The notes under the pieces: generated by a model
Database searches by the model: none
The model's input: only the letters and a program-made list of their open reading frames with translations
Told to the model about the DNA's origin: nothing
Made by a program: the position numbers and the translations under genes
Assembly (NCBI RefSeq): GCF_900111775.1
Contig: NZ_FOJJ01000023.1
Span: forward strand, 307,835 to 371,834
Reading direction: 5' to 3'
DNA length: 64,000 bases
Source: Desulfuromonas acetexigens
Lineage (GTDB): Bacteria > Desulfobacterota > Desulfuromonadia > Desulfuromonadales > Trichloromonadaceae
Shown: in pieces, positions 37,600 to 48,359 of the stretch
How the letters are laid out: each line of letters opens with the position of its first letter
Position numbering within the stretch: the stretch's first letter is position 1

Positions 37600-38033
37600 G
37601 ACCGCTTCTCCTCTCCGGTAAAGCGCCGCAGAAATTCCCCGGCACTGAGGCGGGTCGGGCTGATGGTCTCCACCCCCAGGGTCCGATACATCTCCTCCCG
37701 GTCCGGATCGTAGACCCGGGCCAGCACCCGAGGAACGGCGAAGACCGTCTTTGCCACCTGGGCGACCATGAGATTGACCGTATCCTTCTCGGTCGTCGCC
37801 ATCAGGCAGTCAGCCCGCTCCAGATTGGCCTGACGTAATACCCGTTGTTCTACGGCATCGCCGGTCACCCGAAAACCGCTGAAACCGGCGTCGAGCAGGG
37901 CGAAGGAAGATTCCAGGCGATCGACGACCACGACCCGGGCGCCCTCCCGGCTCAGTTCTCCGGCAAGGAGCGCGCCCAGCCGACCGCAACCGACAATGAC
38001 CACCGATAGGGATCTCTTTTTGCCCATGCCCAC
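37596..38033 (-). CDS. Short TrkA-N (RCK_N only) protein
   Basis: 145 aa. One Rossmann domain with an intact GCGRLG loop (VVIVGCGRLGALLAGELS), acidic VVVVDR, and no RCK_C domain. First gene of a three-gene potassium operon with 4-nt overlaps throughout. It may supply the NAD(H)-binding half of a split TrkA complex. Divergent from the cytochrome gene. Confidence 0.88.
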   Translation of the reverse strand: MGMGKKRSLSVVIVGCGRLGALLAGELSREGARVVVVDRLESSFALLDAGFSGFRVTGDAVEQRVLRQANLERADCLMATTEKDTVNLMVAQVAKTVFAVPRVLARVYDPDREEMYRTLGVETISPTRLSAGEFLRRFTGEEKRS

Positions 38034-38057
38034 TCCTTTTCTACGGGATTCATCCTC

Positions 38058-38085
38058 TTGCAGCTCGCCTCAGCTCATCTATAAT
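38058..38085 (+). promoter_or_regulatory. sigma-70-type promoter for the cytochrome gene
   Basis: TTGCAG (38058-38063), 16-nt spacer, perfect TATAAT (38080-38085). A small CCGGG/CCCGG hairpin (38106-38120) lies in the leader before the AAGGAG site. Confidence 0.65.
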
Positions 38086-38143
38086 ACCATTCGTCATGCA
38101 GATTGCCGGGCGCATCCCGGCCCTCTTTCCTGAAGGAGAAATC

Positions 38144-38491
38144 ATGAAACAGCTGACTTTGTGTACCCTCTTCATCTGCGCCCTGGCGCTTCTCGCCGGT
38201 TGCGACAAGCCCGCTCCCACCGCCCGGGGCGTCGATCTGGCCCTGGGGGAAAGCGTCTACACCCAGCGTTGCGCCAGCTGCCACGAGCGTGGGCTGGCCG
38301 GAGCGCCCCGTACCGACGCAGCCGAGGAATGGACGACGGCCCTGGAACGGGGGATCGACACCCTCATCGCCAACTCCATCAACGGCTACCGGGGCGAGCG
38401 CGGCTTCATGCCCCCTCGGGGCGGCCATGCTGCCCTCACCGACGCCGAAGTGACCGCTGCCGTCCATTACCTGGTCAACAAGGTTCGCTGA
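38144..38491 (+). CDS. Lipoprotein c-type cytochrome (cytochrome c5-like)
   Basis: 115 aa. A lipoprotein signal peptide with lipobox LLAGC (Cys19) is followed by a single haem site CASCH and a likely Met ligand in GERGFMPPRGGHAAL. The domain layout is cytochrome c5-like. It is expected to be membrane-anchored in the periplasm, passing electrons. The ATG at 38144 has AAGGAG 6 nt upstream; the longer frame is not used. Followed 47 nt later by the charged secreted protein gene. Confidence 0.9.
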   Translation: MKQLTLCTLFICALALLAGCDKPAPTARGVDLALGESVYTQRCASCHERGLAGAPRTDAAEEWTTALERGIDTLIANSINGYRGERGFMPPRGGHAALTDAEVTAAVHYLVNKVR

Positions 38492-38538
38492 TCGCCTGAA
38501 GTCCGGCCTCGCCGGATACTTGGCCAAGGAGAAAGGTC

Positions 38539-39102
38539 ATGCCGATGAACACGAACCATAAGCTGATCCCTCTGTTTCTCGCGCTGGCAATTCTCGCCCT
38601 CCCCGTCCGGCCTTCGGCCGCCGGCCGCGGCGAAGGCGATTACGGTTCGGCCGCACGCGTTGGCTCCTGGGATGACCGATCCCCGGAAGCAAGCGACCGT
38701 GACGACCTGCGCTACCTGGAAGAACGGGAGTACGAGCGCCGCTATCGCGACCGGGACGACAACGACAGCCGCCGCGAATTGCGGGAGAACGAGGAGGAGT
38801 ACCGCGACCGGAAGACCGAGCGTGAGCGGCTGCGGGAGCGCTTCCCCGAGGACCGGCAGGATCGCCAAGGATATGACGACCGGGGCGATCGCGATGACCG
38901 GCAGAATCCTTATCGCGAACAAAACCGCTACGAGAATCGTCAAGGGCGCGGCTATGACGACGATGAGATGAGCCCAGCAGCGCGGGAGCGGGAATGGCAA
39001 AGGAAGATGGAACAGGAGCAGAGAGAGCTCGGGCGGGGGTCGGAACAGGGCCAAAGGCAACGCCAGGAACATCGACGCAAATGGTGGAACTTCTGGGACT
39101 GA
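38539..39102 (+). CDS. Secreted, extremely charged Arg/Asp/Glu-rich protein
   Basis: 187 aa. I do not recognise a family. A signal peptide (residues 1-28, ALAILALPVRPSAAG) is followed by about 150 residues built almost only from R, D, E, Q, N, Y and G, for example RDRDDNDSRRELRENEEEY and QGYDDRGDRDDRQNPYREQ, ending in the aromatic patch KWWNFWD. It is predicted to be disordered or helical and exported to the periplasm. A GGAGAAAGG site precedes the ATG, and codon use is like its neighbours, so it is a real gene. The two flanking genes (cytochrome, permease) share its strand. Confidence 0.75.
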   Translation: MPMNTNHKLIPLFLALAILALPVRPSAAGRGEGDYGSAARVGSWDDRSPEASDRDDLRYLEEREYERRYRDRDDNDSRRELRENEEEYRDRKTERERLRERFPEDRQDRQGYDDRGDRDDRQNPYREQNRYENRQGRGYDDDEMSPAAREREWQRKMEQEQRELGRGSEQGQRQRQEHRRKWWNFWD

Positions 39103-39198
39103 TCCGCCGCACGAAAAAGATCCGGGGACTCAGTCCCCCGCGCACCTCTCGCCCCAGCAGGGACCTGCGAAGCTTAACCTTCTGAAAAGAACGAGATC

Positions 39199-40980
39199 AT
39201 GACGAGCGACCAGATTACCATCTTTGCCATCCTCGGCTTGACCCTGGCGCTCTTTATCTGGAACCGCTGGCGTTACGACATCGTCGCGATGTTGGCCCTG
39301 CTCGCCGTGGCGGGTTTCGGCCTGGTGCCGAGCGAGAGGATTTTCGTCGGCTTCGGTCATCCGGCGGTGGTCACGGTAATGGCGGTCCTGGTCCTCAGCC
39401 ACGGTCTCTTTCTCGCCGGGGCGGTAGATAACATGGCCCGAGCCCTGGCCCGGGTGGGCCAGCGACCCAGCATCCAGGTCGCCGCCCTGACCGGGATCGT
39501 CGCCCTCAGTTCCGGCATCATGAACAATGTCGGCGCCCTCGCCCTGCTCATGCCTGTCGCCGTCTGGATGTCCCGGCAGAGCGGCCGTTCCCCTTCCCTG
39601 CTGCTCATGCCCCTGGCCTTCGGTTCACTGCTCGGCGGCACCCTGACGATGATCGGCACGCCGCCGAACATCATCATCGCCTCCTACCGCGAACACACCG
39701 GCGCCCCCTCCTTCGGGATGTTCGACTTCCTCCCGGTGGGCGGTGCGATCACCCTCACCGGCCTGGCCTTCATCGCCCTGGCGGGCTGGCGTCTGACCCC
39801 GAAACGCATTCGCGAGGGAGCGAAAAAGCTCTTCCGCATCAGCGACTATCTCACCGAGGTGCGGGTTCCCGAATCCTCCCGGCTGGTCGGTCAGCCCCTG
39901 CACAATCTGCTGTCGATTATGGAAAAAGAGGGGGAGGTCATTGTCACCGGCCTGGTGCGTGGAGAAATCCGTCAGCAGATGCCCTCGATCTATGAAGTTT
40001 TGCAGACGGGGGATATCCTGTTGGTCGAGGCCGACTCGGAAAGTCTCAAGAGCCTGATCGACCTGACCGGGCTGGAACTGGCGGAAAGCGGCAAAAAGGA
40101 AGGGGAAAAAGAAAAAAGAGGCGGGGAAATCAATCTGGTGGAGGTGATCGTCGCCCCCGAATCGACCCTGCTGGGGAGATCGGCGACCACCCTCAAACTG
40201 CGGGAGCGATACGGCATCAATGTGCTGGCGGTGGCCCGACAGGGGCAACGTCTGCCGCGCCGGCTCGGCAAGGTGCGTTTCGTCCCCGGCGACATTCTGC
40301 TGGTGCAGGGGCGGGAGGAAAGCCTGTCAACGACCCTGAGCGAACTCGGTTGCCTGCCCCTTGCCGAAAGGGGCATGCGCCTCGGCAAACCCCGGCAGGT
40401 CTTGCTGGCGGTCGGCATCTTCGGTGGCGCCCTGCTGCTGATCGCCCTGCACCAGGTCGCGGCGGCTCCGGCACTGATCGGCGGCGCCCTGCTCATGGTC
40501 CTGACCCGGGTACTCTCCACCCGCGAGGCCTACGCCGCCATCGACCTGCCGGTCATCGTCCTGCTCGCGGCTCTTATCCCCCTCGGAGAAGCCCTGGAAA
40601 CGAGCGGCGGGGCGCGCCTCATCGCCGAAGAGCTGTTGACCTTCGCCCGGGGCGCCTCGCCGACCGCCACCCTGGCGCTGCTCACGGCCGCGACCATGCT
40701 GCTGTCCAACATCGTCAACAATACCGCCGCCGCGATCCTGACGGCGCCCATCGCCCTCGGCCTGGCCGAAGGGCTGGGCATCTCCGCCGATCCACTGCTC
40801 ATGGGGGTGGCCATCGGCGCCTCCTGCGCCTTTCTCACCCCCATCGGCCATCAGTCCAACACCCTGGTCATGGAACCGGGCGGCTACCGCTTCGGCGACT
40901 ACTGGCGCATGGGGCTCCCCCTCTCCCTGCTGGTGCTCGCCGTCGCCGTCCCCCTCATCCCCCGCGTCTGGCCCTTCTAG
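39199..40980 (+). CDS. SLC13/DASS-type permease with two internal RCK_C (TrkA-C) domains
   Basis: 593 aa. About five helices (1-190) with the family motif [10 protein letters not shown], two RCK_C domains inserted in the middle (about 210-295 and 310-390, e.g. [19 protein letters not shown] and [17 protein letters not shown]), then six more helices with [14 protein letters not shown]. This is the YfbS/YbhI-like arrangement for anion (dicarboxylate, sulfate) transport; the substrate is not visible. It lies beside the K+ uptake cluster. Its 3' end runs into the heptad array at 40989. Confidence 0.88.
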   Translation: MTSDQITIFAILGLTLALFIWNRWRYDIVAMLALLAVAGFGLVPSERIFVGFGHPAVVTVMAVLVLSHGLFLAGAVDNMARALARVGQRPSIQVAALTGIVALSSGIMNNVGALALLMPVAVWMSRQSGRSPSLLLMPLAFGSLLGGTLTMIGTPPNIIIASYREHTGAPSFGMFDFLPVGGAITLTGLAFIALAGWRLTPKRIREGAKKLFRISDYLTEVRVPESSRLVGQPLHNLLSIMEKEGEVIVTGLVRGEIRQQMPSIYEVLQTGDILLVEADSESLKSLIDLTGLELAESGKKEGEKEKRGGEINLVEVIVAPESTLLGRSATTLKLRERYGINVLAVARQGQRLPRRLGKVRFVPGDILLVQGREESLSTTLSELGCLPLAERGMRLGKPRQVLLAVGIFGGALLLIALHQVAAAPALIGGALLMVLTRVLSTREAYAAIDLPVIVLLAALIPLGEALETSGGARLIAEELLTFARGASPTATLALLTAATMLLSNIVNNTAAAILTAPIALGLAEGLGISADPLLMGVAIGASCAFLTPIGHQSNTLVMEPGGYRFGDYWRMGLPLSLLVLAVAVPLIPRVWPF

Positions 40981-40988
40981 CCGTCATT

Positions 40989-41065
40989 CCCAACTCCCAA
41001 CTCCCAACTCCCAACTCCCAACTCCCAACTCCCAACTCCCAGCTCCTCACTCCTCACTCCTCTTC
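40989..41065. repeat. Tandem heptanucleotide array CCCAACT, running into the pilR 3' end
   Basis: Seven perfect head-to-tail copies of CCCAACT (40989-41037), then CCCAGCT, CCTCACT, CCTCACT and CCTCTTC in the same 7-nt register. It starts 8 nt after the permease stop and continues past the convergent pilR stop (41054-41056), supplying pilR's stop and its last Glu codons. Confidence 0.97.
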
Positions 41066-42445
41066 CCCGTCCGCATCGATCCCATACTTGGCCAACCGAT
41101 AACGGATGGAGCGAAAGGTGATACCGAGCAGCTCGGCGGCTTTCTTGCGCACGCCGCCGGTCTTTTCCAGGGTCCTGAGCAGAATGTCCTTCTCGATCCC
41201 TCCCAGGTAGGCGTCGAGATCGAGCCCGGCATCGGGGATCTGCGTCAGGGCGCCGGAGACCACCGGGGAGTCGTAACGCAGATGGGCGGGGAGGCAGTCG
41301 ACGGTCAGCTCCTCGGCCGGGCCGAGGACCACGCAGCGTTCGATGACATTCTCCAGTTCGCGAATATTTCCCGGCCAATGGTAATCGAGCAGACGACGCA
41401 GGGCCTTCTCCTCGATTTTCATATCCTTGCGCCCGCTGAGCTTTTCAAAAAAATGCTCGATCAAGAGCGGGATGTCGCCGCGTCGATCGCGCAAAGGCGG
41501 CAGGGTGACGCAGATGACGTTGAGCCGGTAATAGAGGTCCTCGCGAAAGGTTCCCTTGGCCACCGCTTCGGCCAGATCCCGGTTGGTGGCGGTGACAATC
41601 CGCACATCGACCTTGACGTCCTTGGTCCCCCCCACCCGGCGAAATTCCCGTTCTTGCAAGACCCGCAGCAATTTGACCTGCATCATCGGCGGCAGTTCGC
41701 CGATCTCGTCGAGAAAGAGGGTGCCACCGTTGGCAACTTCGAAGAGCCCCGCCTTCTGTTGCACGGCGCCGGTGAAACTCCCCTTTTCATGGCCGAAGAG
41801 TTCGCTTTCCAGCAGATTCTCGGGGATAGCCCCGCAGTTGATCGGGACGATCGGCTTGTCGCGGCGGTCGCTGTTGTAATGGATCGCCCGCGCCACCAGT
41901 TCTTTACCGGTGCCGCTCTCGCCGAAAATCATGACATTGGCCTTGCTCGCCGCGACCTTTTCGATGAGATTGTAAACCTCCTGCATCCCCTTGCTCTTGC
42001 CGATCAGGCTGCAGAAGGAATAGCGTTTGCCCAACTCCTTCTTGAGTTCCTGGTTCTCCCGGCGCAGGCTCCGGCGCTCCAGGGCGTTCTGCACCACCAG
42101 GCGGATCTCGTCATTCTTGAAGGGCTTGATGATGTAGTCGTAGGCGCCGTTCTTCATCGCCTCCACCGCCTCTTCGGTGGTGGAAAAAGCGGTGATCATG
42201 ATCATGGCGGTCTCGGGAAAACGCTGACGAACATGGGCGAGGAGTTCGAAACCGGTCATCCGCGGCATCTTGATGTCGCTGATGATCAGATCGTAGGCAC
42301 AGGAACGCAGGCGCTCGACGGCCTGTTGCCCGTCGCCGACGGCGTCGACCTGGTAGCCGTCGCTGTGAAGCATGATGCTGAGAAATTCACGCATGCTCTC
42401 TTCGTCGTCAACGATGAGAATGCGGGGTCGCTGCTCTTGATTCAT
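41054..42445 (-). CDS. pilR: PilR, NtrC-family sigma-54 response regulator
   Basis: 463 aa. Receiver (1-125, Asp in LIISDIKMPRM), AAA+ sigma-54 activator domain (about 140-375) with Walker A GESGTGKE, the sigma-54 loop GSFTGA (PilR-type variant of GAFTGA), Walker B GGTLFLDEIGEL, and a Fis-type HTH C-terminus (EKTGGVRKKAAELLGITFR). With PilS it activates sigma-54-dependent pilin genes. The C-terminal GEEE and stop codon lie inside the heptad array. The start overlaps the pilS stop by 4 nt. Confidence 0.95.
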   Translation of the reverse strand: MNQEQRPRILIVDDEESMREFLSIMLHSDGYQVDAVGDGQQAVERLRSCAYDLIISDIKMPRMTGFELLAHVRQRFPETAMIMITAFSTTEEAVEAMKNGAYDYIIKPFKNDEIRLVVQNALERRSLRRENQELKKELGKRYSFCSLIGKSKGMQEVYNLIEKVAASKANVMIFGESGTGKELVARAIHYNSDRRDKPIVPINCGAIPENLLESELFGHEKGSFTGAVQQKAGLFEVANGGTLFLDEIGELPPMMQVKLLRVLQEREFRRVGGTKDVKVDVRIVTATNRDLAEAVAKGTFREDLYYRLNVICVTLPPLRDRRGDIPLLIEHFFEKLSGRKDMKIEEKALRRLLDYHWPGNIRELENVIERCVVLGPAEELTVDCLPAHLRYDSPVVSGALTQIPDAGLDLDAYLGGIEKDILLRTLEKTGGVRKKAAELLGITFRSIRYRLAKYGIDADGEEE

Positions 42446-44117
42446 GGTCTTTCCTCGGTCACGGAACCAGGTTCCGATCGTTGCGGTAAACGGATGGTAA
42501 AACGGGTGCCGCCGGCGGCGCCGGGCTCGACCCGGACCTCGCCGCTGTGCCCTTCGACGATGGCGTGCACGGTCGCCAGCCCGAGACCGGAACCCTTGTC
42601 CTTGGTGGTGAAAAAGGGCTCGAAAATCCGGCCGCGCAGCTCCTCGGCAATACCCGGGCCGCTATCCTCCACATAGATCGCCGATTCCTCGGGCAGGATG
42701 CCGAAGGTGAGCGTCCCGCCTTCGGACATGACCTCGGCGGCGTTGATCGCCAAATTCCACAGAGCCTGACGCAGCTGCTGGCGGTCGACAACGAGACGAA
42801 AAGGGCCGGAATAAGCCCGGACCAGGCGCAGGCCGGAAAAGCGCTGATCGCCGGCGAGCACCGCAATCAGTTCGTCGACCAGTCGCGCCACATCGACCAT
42901 AAGACGCTGCGCCGGTCGCGGCCGGGCATAGACGAGAAAATCGGTCAGGAGCACGTTCAGCCGCTGGGCTTCCTTGACGATGATCTTCATCAGGCGCTGT
43001 TCCGCCTCGGTGAGATGCCTGCCTTCGAGCAGCAGCTGGGCTGAGCCACTGATGGAAGCCAGGGGGTTGCGGATTTCATGGGCCATGCCCGAAGCCAGAC
43101 GACCGACGGCGGCGAGACGGTCGGCGCGCTTGAGCTGCTCTTCCAGCAGTTTGAATTCGGAGAGATCCTGAAAAGCGACGAGCAGCCCGAGAACCTTCCC
43201 CTGGGAATCACGCATCAGGGACGAGGCGTAACCGAGGGTCAGGCTCCGGCCGTCGCTGGTGACGAAAGGACATTCCCGCCGGTTGACGAGAAGGAAACCT
43301 CTTTCGTCGAAAACCTGAAAATCGGGAAAAAGCTCGGACAGGCTTCGATTATAGACCTCGGAAAGGGAAAGGCCGGAAATCCTCCCCGCCGCCTGGTTGA
43401 AGGAACGAATCCGCCCCTCGGGGTTGATGATCATCAGGCCGCTAGTGACATTGGCGAGAATCGTGCGGTTGAGGTTCTCGAGTTCTTCGAAGTCGATCTC
43501 GCGCTTTTCCAGGGCCGCTTCGCTGCGCCGCAGGCGATCGACCAGGATGGTGCTGAAGAGCGCGGTACAGAAAAAGGCGAGAACGTTGACGAAGACCGAG
43601 TAAAAAACCGCGTTACCGTCAACGCGCTGGGATAGCCCCGATCCCCCAAAAAAAGGGAGATAGCCGTAGTATTGCAGATCGAGCAGGCTGCCGTAGAGGA
43701 TGGCGGAGGCCGAGGCGACGAAGAGGATGTCCCGGCGTGCGAAAAAGAGGCTGGCGCCGATGATGACAAAAATGTAGAGAAAGGAAAAGAGGCTCTCGAT
43801 GCCGCCGGTGACATAGATCAGCGCCGTGGCCAGAAGCAGATCCCAGACGACCTGCCCCTGAATAAAGAGCCGGGTGCGCCGCACATGGGGGAGCAGAAGG
43901 GCCGAAAGGCCGATCTGCGCGGCGCACAACCCGCCGATGAGATAGAGGGCGAGGAGGACCGGAGAAAGGGCCAGACCCCGTCCGTACCATTGATAAACCA
44001 CCGCCCCGAGGAGGAAGAGGGCGATGATCAGCGCCCGGACCAGCAGATACCAGCGCAACTGACTCCTGGCCACCCGATTCGGGTGGGGGCGGCGCAGGAT
44101 CTCCAGAAGTTTCCGCA

Positions 44118-44118
<1 letters not shown>
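42442..44118 (-). CDS. pilS: PilS, sensor histidine kinase of the pilus two-component system
   Basis: 558 aa. Six membrane helices (about 20-190), a PAS domain (about 215-325, NLNRTILANVTSGLMIINPEGR), HisKA with the phospho-His in SGMAHEIRNPLASISGS (about 347) and HATPase (NLAINAAEVMSEGG, DSGPGIAEELRGRIFEPFF, KGSGLGLATVHAIV). The multi-helix sensor that contacts pilin in other species is present. The ATG overlaps the pilC stop by 1 nt. Confidence 0.94.
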
Positions 44119-45335
<1,217 letters not shown>

Positions 45336-45409
45336 AAAAACACCTCGTTTAGAAACACCGATGGGTTCAAGGGGAGCAATAAAAAGCCCCGCCCGTTAGG
45401 ATCGAACGA

Positions 45410-46525
45410 CTACCGTTGCGGCGCGGGAGCGCCGCCGGTAATGTTGCGGCGCAAAACCGACGCCGGGTTGGCGATCATCTGCTTGAGCTCCTCCGGCTCC
45501 GAGGAGCGGGTGAGCGCCGTCTCCATGCTCACCAGCTTCCGGTGGTAGAGCATGAAGAGGGCCTGGTTCATGGTCTGCATGCCGAATTTATCCTGGCCCA
45601 TCTGCATCTGCGAATAGATCTGATGCACCTTGTCGTCGCGAATCAGAGCGCGGATCGCCATGTTCGGCACCATTACCTCCAGGGCCAGCACCCGCCCGCT
45701 ACCGCTGGCGTGGGGAAGCAAGGTCTGGGAGAGCACCCCTTCGAGGACGAAGGAGAGCTGGGTGCGCACCTGCTGCTGCTGATTGGTGGGGAAGACGTCG
45801 ACAATCCGGTTGATGGTCTGCACGCAGGAATTGGTGTGCAAGGTGGCGAAACAGAGATGGCCGGTCTCGGCGATGGTCAGTGCCGCCTCGATCGTCTCCA
45901 TGTCGCGCATCTCGCCGAGCAGCACCACATCGGGGTCCTGGCGCAGGATGTACTTGAGCGCCCTCTTGAAGGACTGGGTATCGGCCCCGACCTCACGCTG
46001 ATTGACCAGACACCTTTTATGGGGATGGAGGAACTCGACGGGATCCTCGATGGTGATGATGTGCTCGGCGCGCTCGCTGTTGATCGAATCGATCATCGAC
46101 GCCAGGGTCGTCGACTTGCCGCTGCCGGTAGGCCCGGTGACCAGCACCAGTCCCCGGGGCTTCTTGCAGATGTCGCGCACCACCTGGGGCAGCCCCAGTT
46201 CGTCGAAGGTCTTGATCTGGTAGGGAATCAGCCGGAAGGCCCCGGCCACGGCGCCGCGCTGCATGAAGAGATTGCCGCGGAAACGGGAGAGGCCCTTGAC
46301 CCCGAAGGAGAGGTCGAGCTCGTTCTCCTCTTCGAATTTGCGCTTCTGCGCATCGGTGAGGATGCTGTAGCAGAGCTGCTTGGTATCCGCCGGCTGCAGC
46401 AGGGGGAGCTTGAGGGGGACCATTTCCCCGTCGATGCGCACCAGAGGCGCGGTTCCGGTGGAAATGTGCAGGTCCGAGGCCCCCTGCTCGACCATCGTTT
46501 TCAAAAGCTGATGCATGCTTACCAT
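45410..46525 (-). CDS. pilT: PilT, pilus retraction ATPase
   Basis: 371 aa from ATG 46525 (GAGGTG 8 nt upstream; MVSMHQLLKTMVEQGASDLH). Walker A VTGPTGSGKSTTLASMID, Asp box TIEDPVEFLH, Walker B LLGEMRDMETIEAAL, His box GHLCFATLHTNS. The C-terminal retraction motif appears as AIRALIRDDK, close to the AIRNLIRE of studied PilT proteins. Its hexamer drives pilus retraction. Confidence 0.95.
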   Translation of the reverse strand: MVSMHQLLKTMVEQGASDLHISTGTAPLVRIDGEMVPLKLPLLQPADTKQLCYSILTDAQKRKFEEENELDLSFGVKGLSRFRGNLFMQRGAVAGAFRLIPYQIKTFDELGLPQVVRDICKKPRGLVLVTGPTGSGKSTTLASMIDSINSERAEHIITIEDPVEFLHPHKRCLVNQREVGADTQSFKRALKYILRQDPDVVLLGEMRDMETIEAALTIAETGHLCFATLHTNSCVQTINRIVDVFPTNQQQQVRTQLSFVLEGVLSQTLLPHASGSGRVLALEVMVPNMAIRALIRDDKVHQIYSQMQMGQDKFGMQTMNQALFMLYHRKLVSMETALTRSSEPEELKQMIANPASVLRRNITGGAPAPQR

Positions 46526-46590
46526 AGGCGTCACACCTCGTCAGTAAAAAGCCGCCGGCGCGGCCAAGGCCATTTCAACAAAAAACGTCG

Positions 46591-48300
46591 TCAGTTATCG
46601 GCGACGGTACAGCGCAAGACCTCCTCCATGGAGGTCACTCCCTCTTTGAGTTTGGTCAGGGCCGACTGGCGCATGGTCTTGACCCCCAAGCGCATCGATT
46701 CCCGTTTGATTTCGGCAGTATTCGCCCCGGCCAGGATCAGCTCGCGAATCTCCTCGAACATTGGCATGATCTGGTAGATGCCGACCCGCCCCTTGTAGCC
46801 GGTGTTGTTGCAGGTCGGGCAGCCGACGCCGCGGTAGCAGACATATTCATCCACCTCGTCGGCGGAAACCCCGGCATCGATCAGCGCCTGTTTGGGGATC
46901 TCCTCCGGCTGCTTACAGGCCGAGCAGACCCGTCGACCGAGACGTTGGGCGGTAATCAGGTTGACCGCCGAAGCGACCAGAAAGGGCTCGATCCCCATGT
47001 TGAGCAGACGGTTGATGGTACTCGGGGCGTCGTTGGTGTGCAGGGTCGAAAGCACCAGGTGCCCGGTCAGGGCCGCCTTGACCCCGATCTCTGCCGTTTC
47101 AAAGTCGCGGATCTCGCCAATCATGATGATGTCCGGGTCTTGCCGCAGAAAGGCGCGCAGGGCGGCGGCGAAGTTGAGACCGATCTCTTCGTGCATCTGC
47201 ACCTGGTTGATGCCGGCGAAGTTGAACTCCACCGGGTCCTCGGCGGTGGAGATATTTTCCGTGACCTTGTTCAGCTCGCCCAGGGCCGAATAGAGGGAAA
47301 CGGTCTTGCCGCTACCGGTCGGGCCGGTGACCAGGACCATGCCGAAGGGCTTGTGAATGGCCTCCTGGAACCAGGCGAGGGCTCGGGGTTCGTAGCCGAG
47401 TTTGGTCATATCGAGTTGCAGGTTCGACTTGTCGAGCAGCCGCAGAACGATCTTTTCGCCAAAGAGGGTCGGCAGGCAGTTGACCCGGTAGTCCATGTCC
47501 TTGCCGGCGCCGAGCTTGATCTTGATGCGCCCGTCCTGGGGGAGGCGACGTTCGGCGATGTCCATCTCGGCCATGATCTTGATACGCGAGGTGATGGCGT
47601 TCTTCAGCTTCATCGGCGGCTTCATCACCTCATAAAGCACGCCGTCGATGCGATACCGCACGCGGAAGGTCGTTTCGTAGGGCTCGATGTGAATATCCGA
47701 GGCGTTGCGCTTAATGGCGTCGGTGAGAATCAGGTTGACCAGCTTGACGACGGGAGCGTCCTCGCTGGCTTTTTCCAGATCGCGGACATCGACGTTGTCT
47801 GCCTCATCCACCACCTCCAGGTCGATGTCGTCCAGATCTTCCATGACATCGGCGAAGGTCGCGCTCTGGTCGTAATACTTGTCGATCGCCTTCTTGATCG
47901 CCGCCTCGGGCGCGACCACCACCTCGACATTATAGCCGGTCATGAACTTGATGTCGTCGATGGCGAAGATGTTGGAGGGGTCGCTCATGGCGACGATCAG
48001 GGTGGAGCCGGCACGGTTGATGGGAATGATCTGGTATTTCTGGGCAACCTCGGCGGGAAGCAGGCGGATGACCGCCGTATCGATCTCGAATTCGGAAAGA
48101 TTGATGGAGGGGACGCCGTACTGGCGAGAGAGGAAGGCGGCGAGCTCGTCCTCTTTGATGAAATCGAGTTTGATCAGGGCGGCGCCCAGCCGGCAACCTT
48201 CGCTCTTCTGAAGCTCCAGCGCCTTTTTCAGTTGTTCCTCGGTAACCAGCTGGTTACGCACCAGCAGTTCACCCAGACGGTTGCCTTTAATCGTCGACAA
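46591..48300 (-). CDS. pilB: PilB, pilus assembly ATPase
   Basis: 569 aa from TTG 48300 (AGGAG 7 nt upstream; MSTIKGNRLGELLVRNQ). N-terminal MshEN domain (about 1-150), a type that binds c-di-GMP in some relatives, then the secretion ATPase: Walker A VTGPTGSGKTVSLYSAL, Asp box STAEDPVEFN, Walker B IIMIGEIRDFETAEIG and the zinc tetracysteine CSACKQ...CPTCNNTGYKGR. It powers pilus extension. First pilus gene after aroE. Confidence 0.95.
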   Translation of the reverse strand: MSTIKGNRLGELLVRNQLVTEEQLKKALELQKSEGCRLGAALIKLDFIKEDELAAFLSRQYGVPSINLSEFEIDTAVIRLLPAEVAQKYQIIPINRAGSTLIVAMSDPSNIFAIDDIKFMTGYNVEVVVAPEAAIKKAIDKYYDQSATFADVMEDLDDIDLEVVDEADNVDVRDLEKASEDAPVVKLVNLILTDAIKRNASDIHIEPYETTFRVRYRIDGVLYEVMKPPMKLKNAITSRIKIMAEMDIAERRLPQDGRIKIKLGAGKDMDYRVNCLPTLFGEKIVLRLLDKSNLQLDMTKLGYEPRALAWFQEAIHKPFGMVLVTGPTGSGKTVSLYSALGELNKVTENISTAEDPVEFNFAGINQVQMHEEIGLNFAAALRAFLRQDPDIIMIGEIRDFETAEIGVKAALTGHLVLSTLHTNDAPSTINRLLNMGIEPFLVASAVNLITAQRLGRRVCSACKQPEEIPKQALIDAGVSADEVDEYVCYRGVGCPTCNNTGYKGRVGIYQIMPMFEEIRELILAGANTAEIKRESMRLGVKTMRQSALTKLKEGVTSMEEVLRCTVADN

Positions 48301-48359
48301 GGGACAACTCCTCACAAAGTCGGCCGGACACGAGAACCGGCAATTTCATAAAAAGAGAA

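Noticed and set aside
40989..41065. CRISPR array
   Set aside because: The repeats are 7 nt and contiguous, with no spacers and no cas genes nearby.
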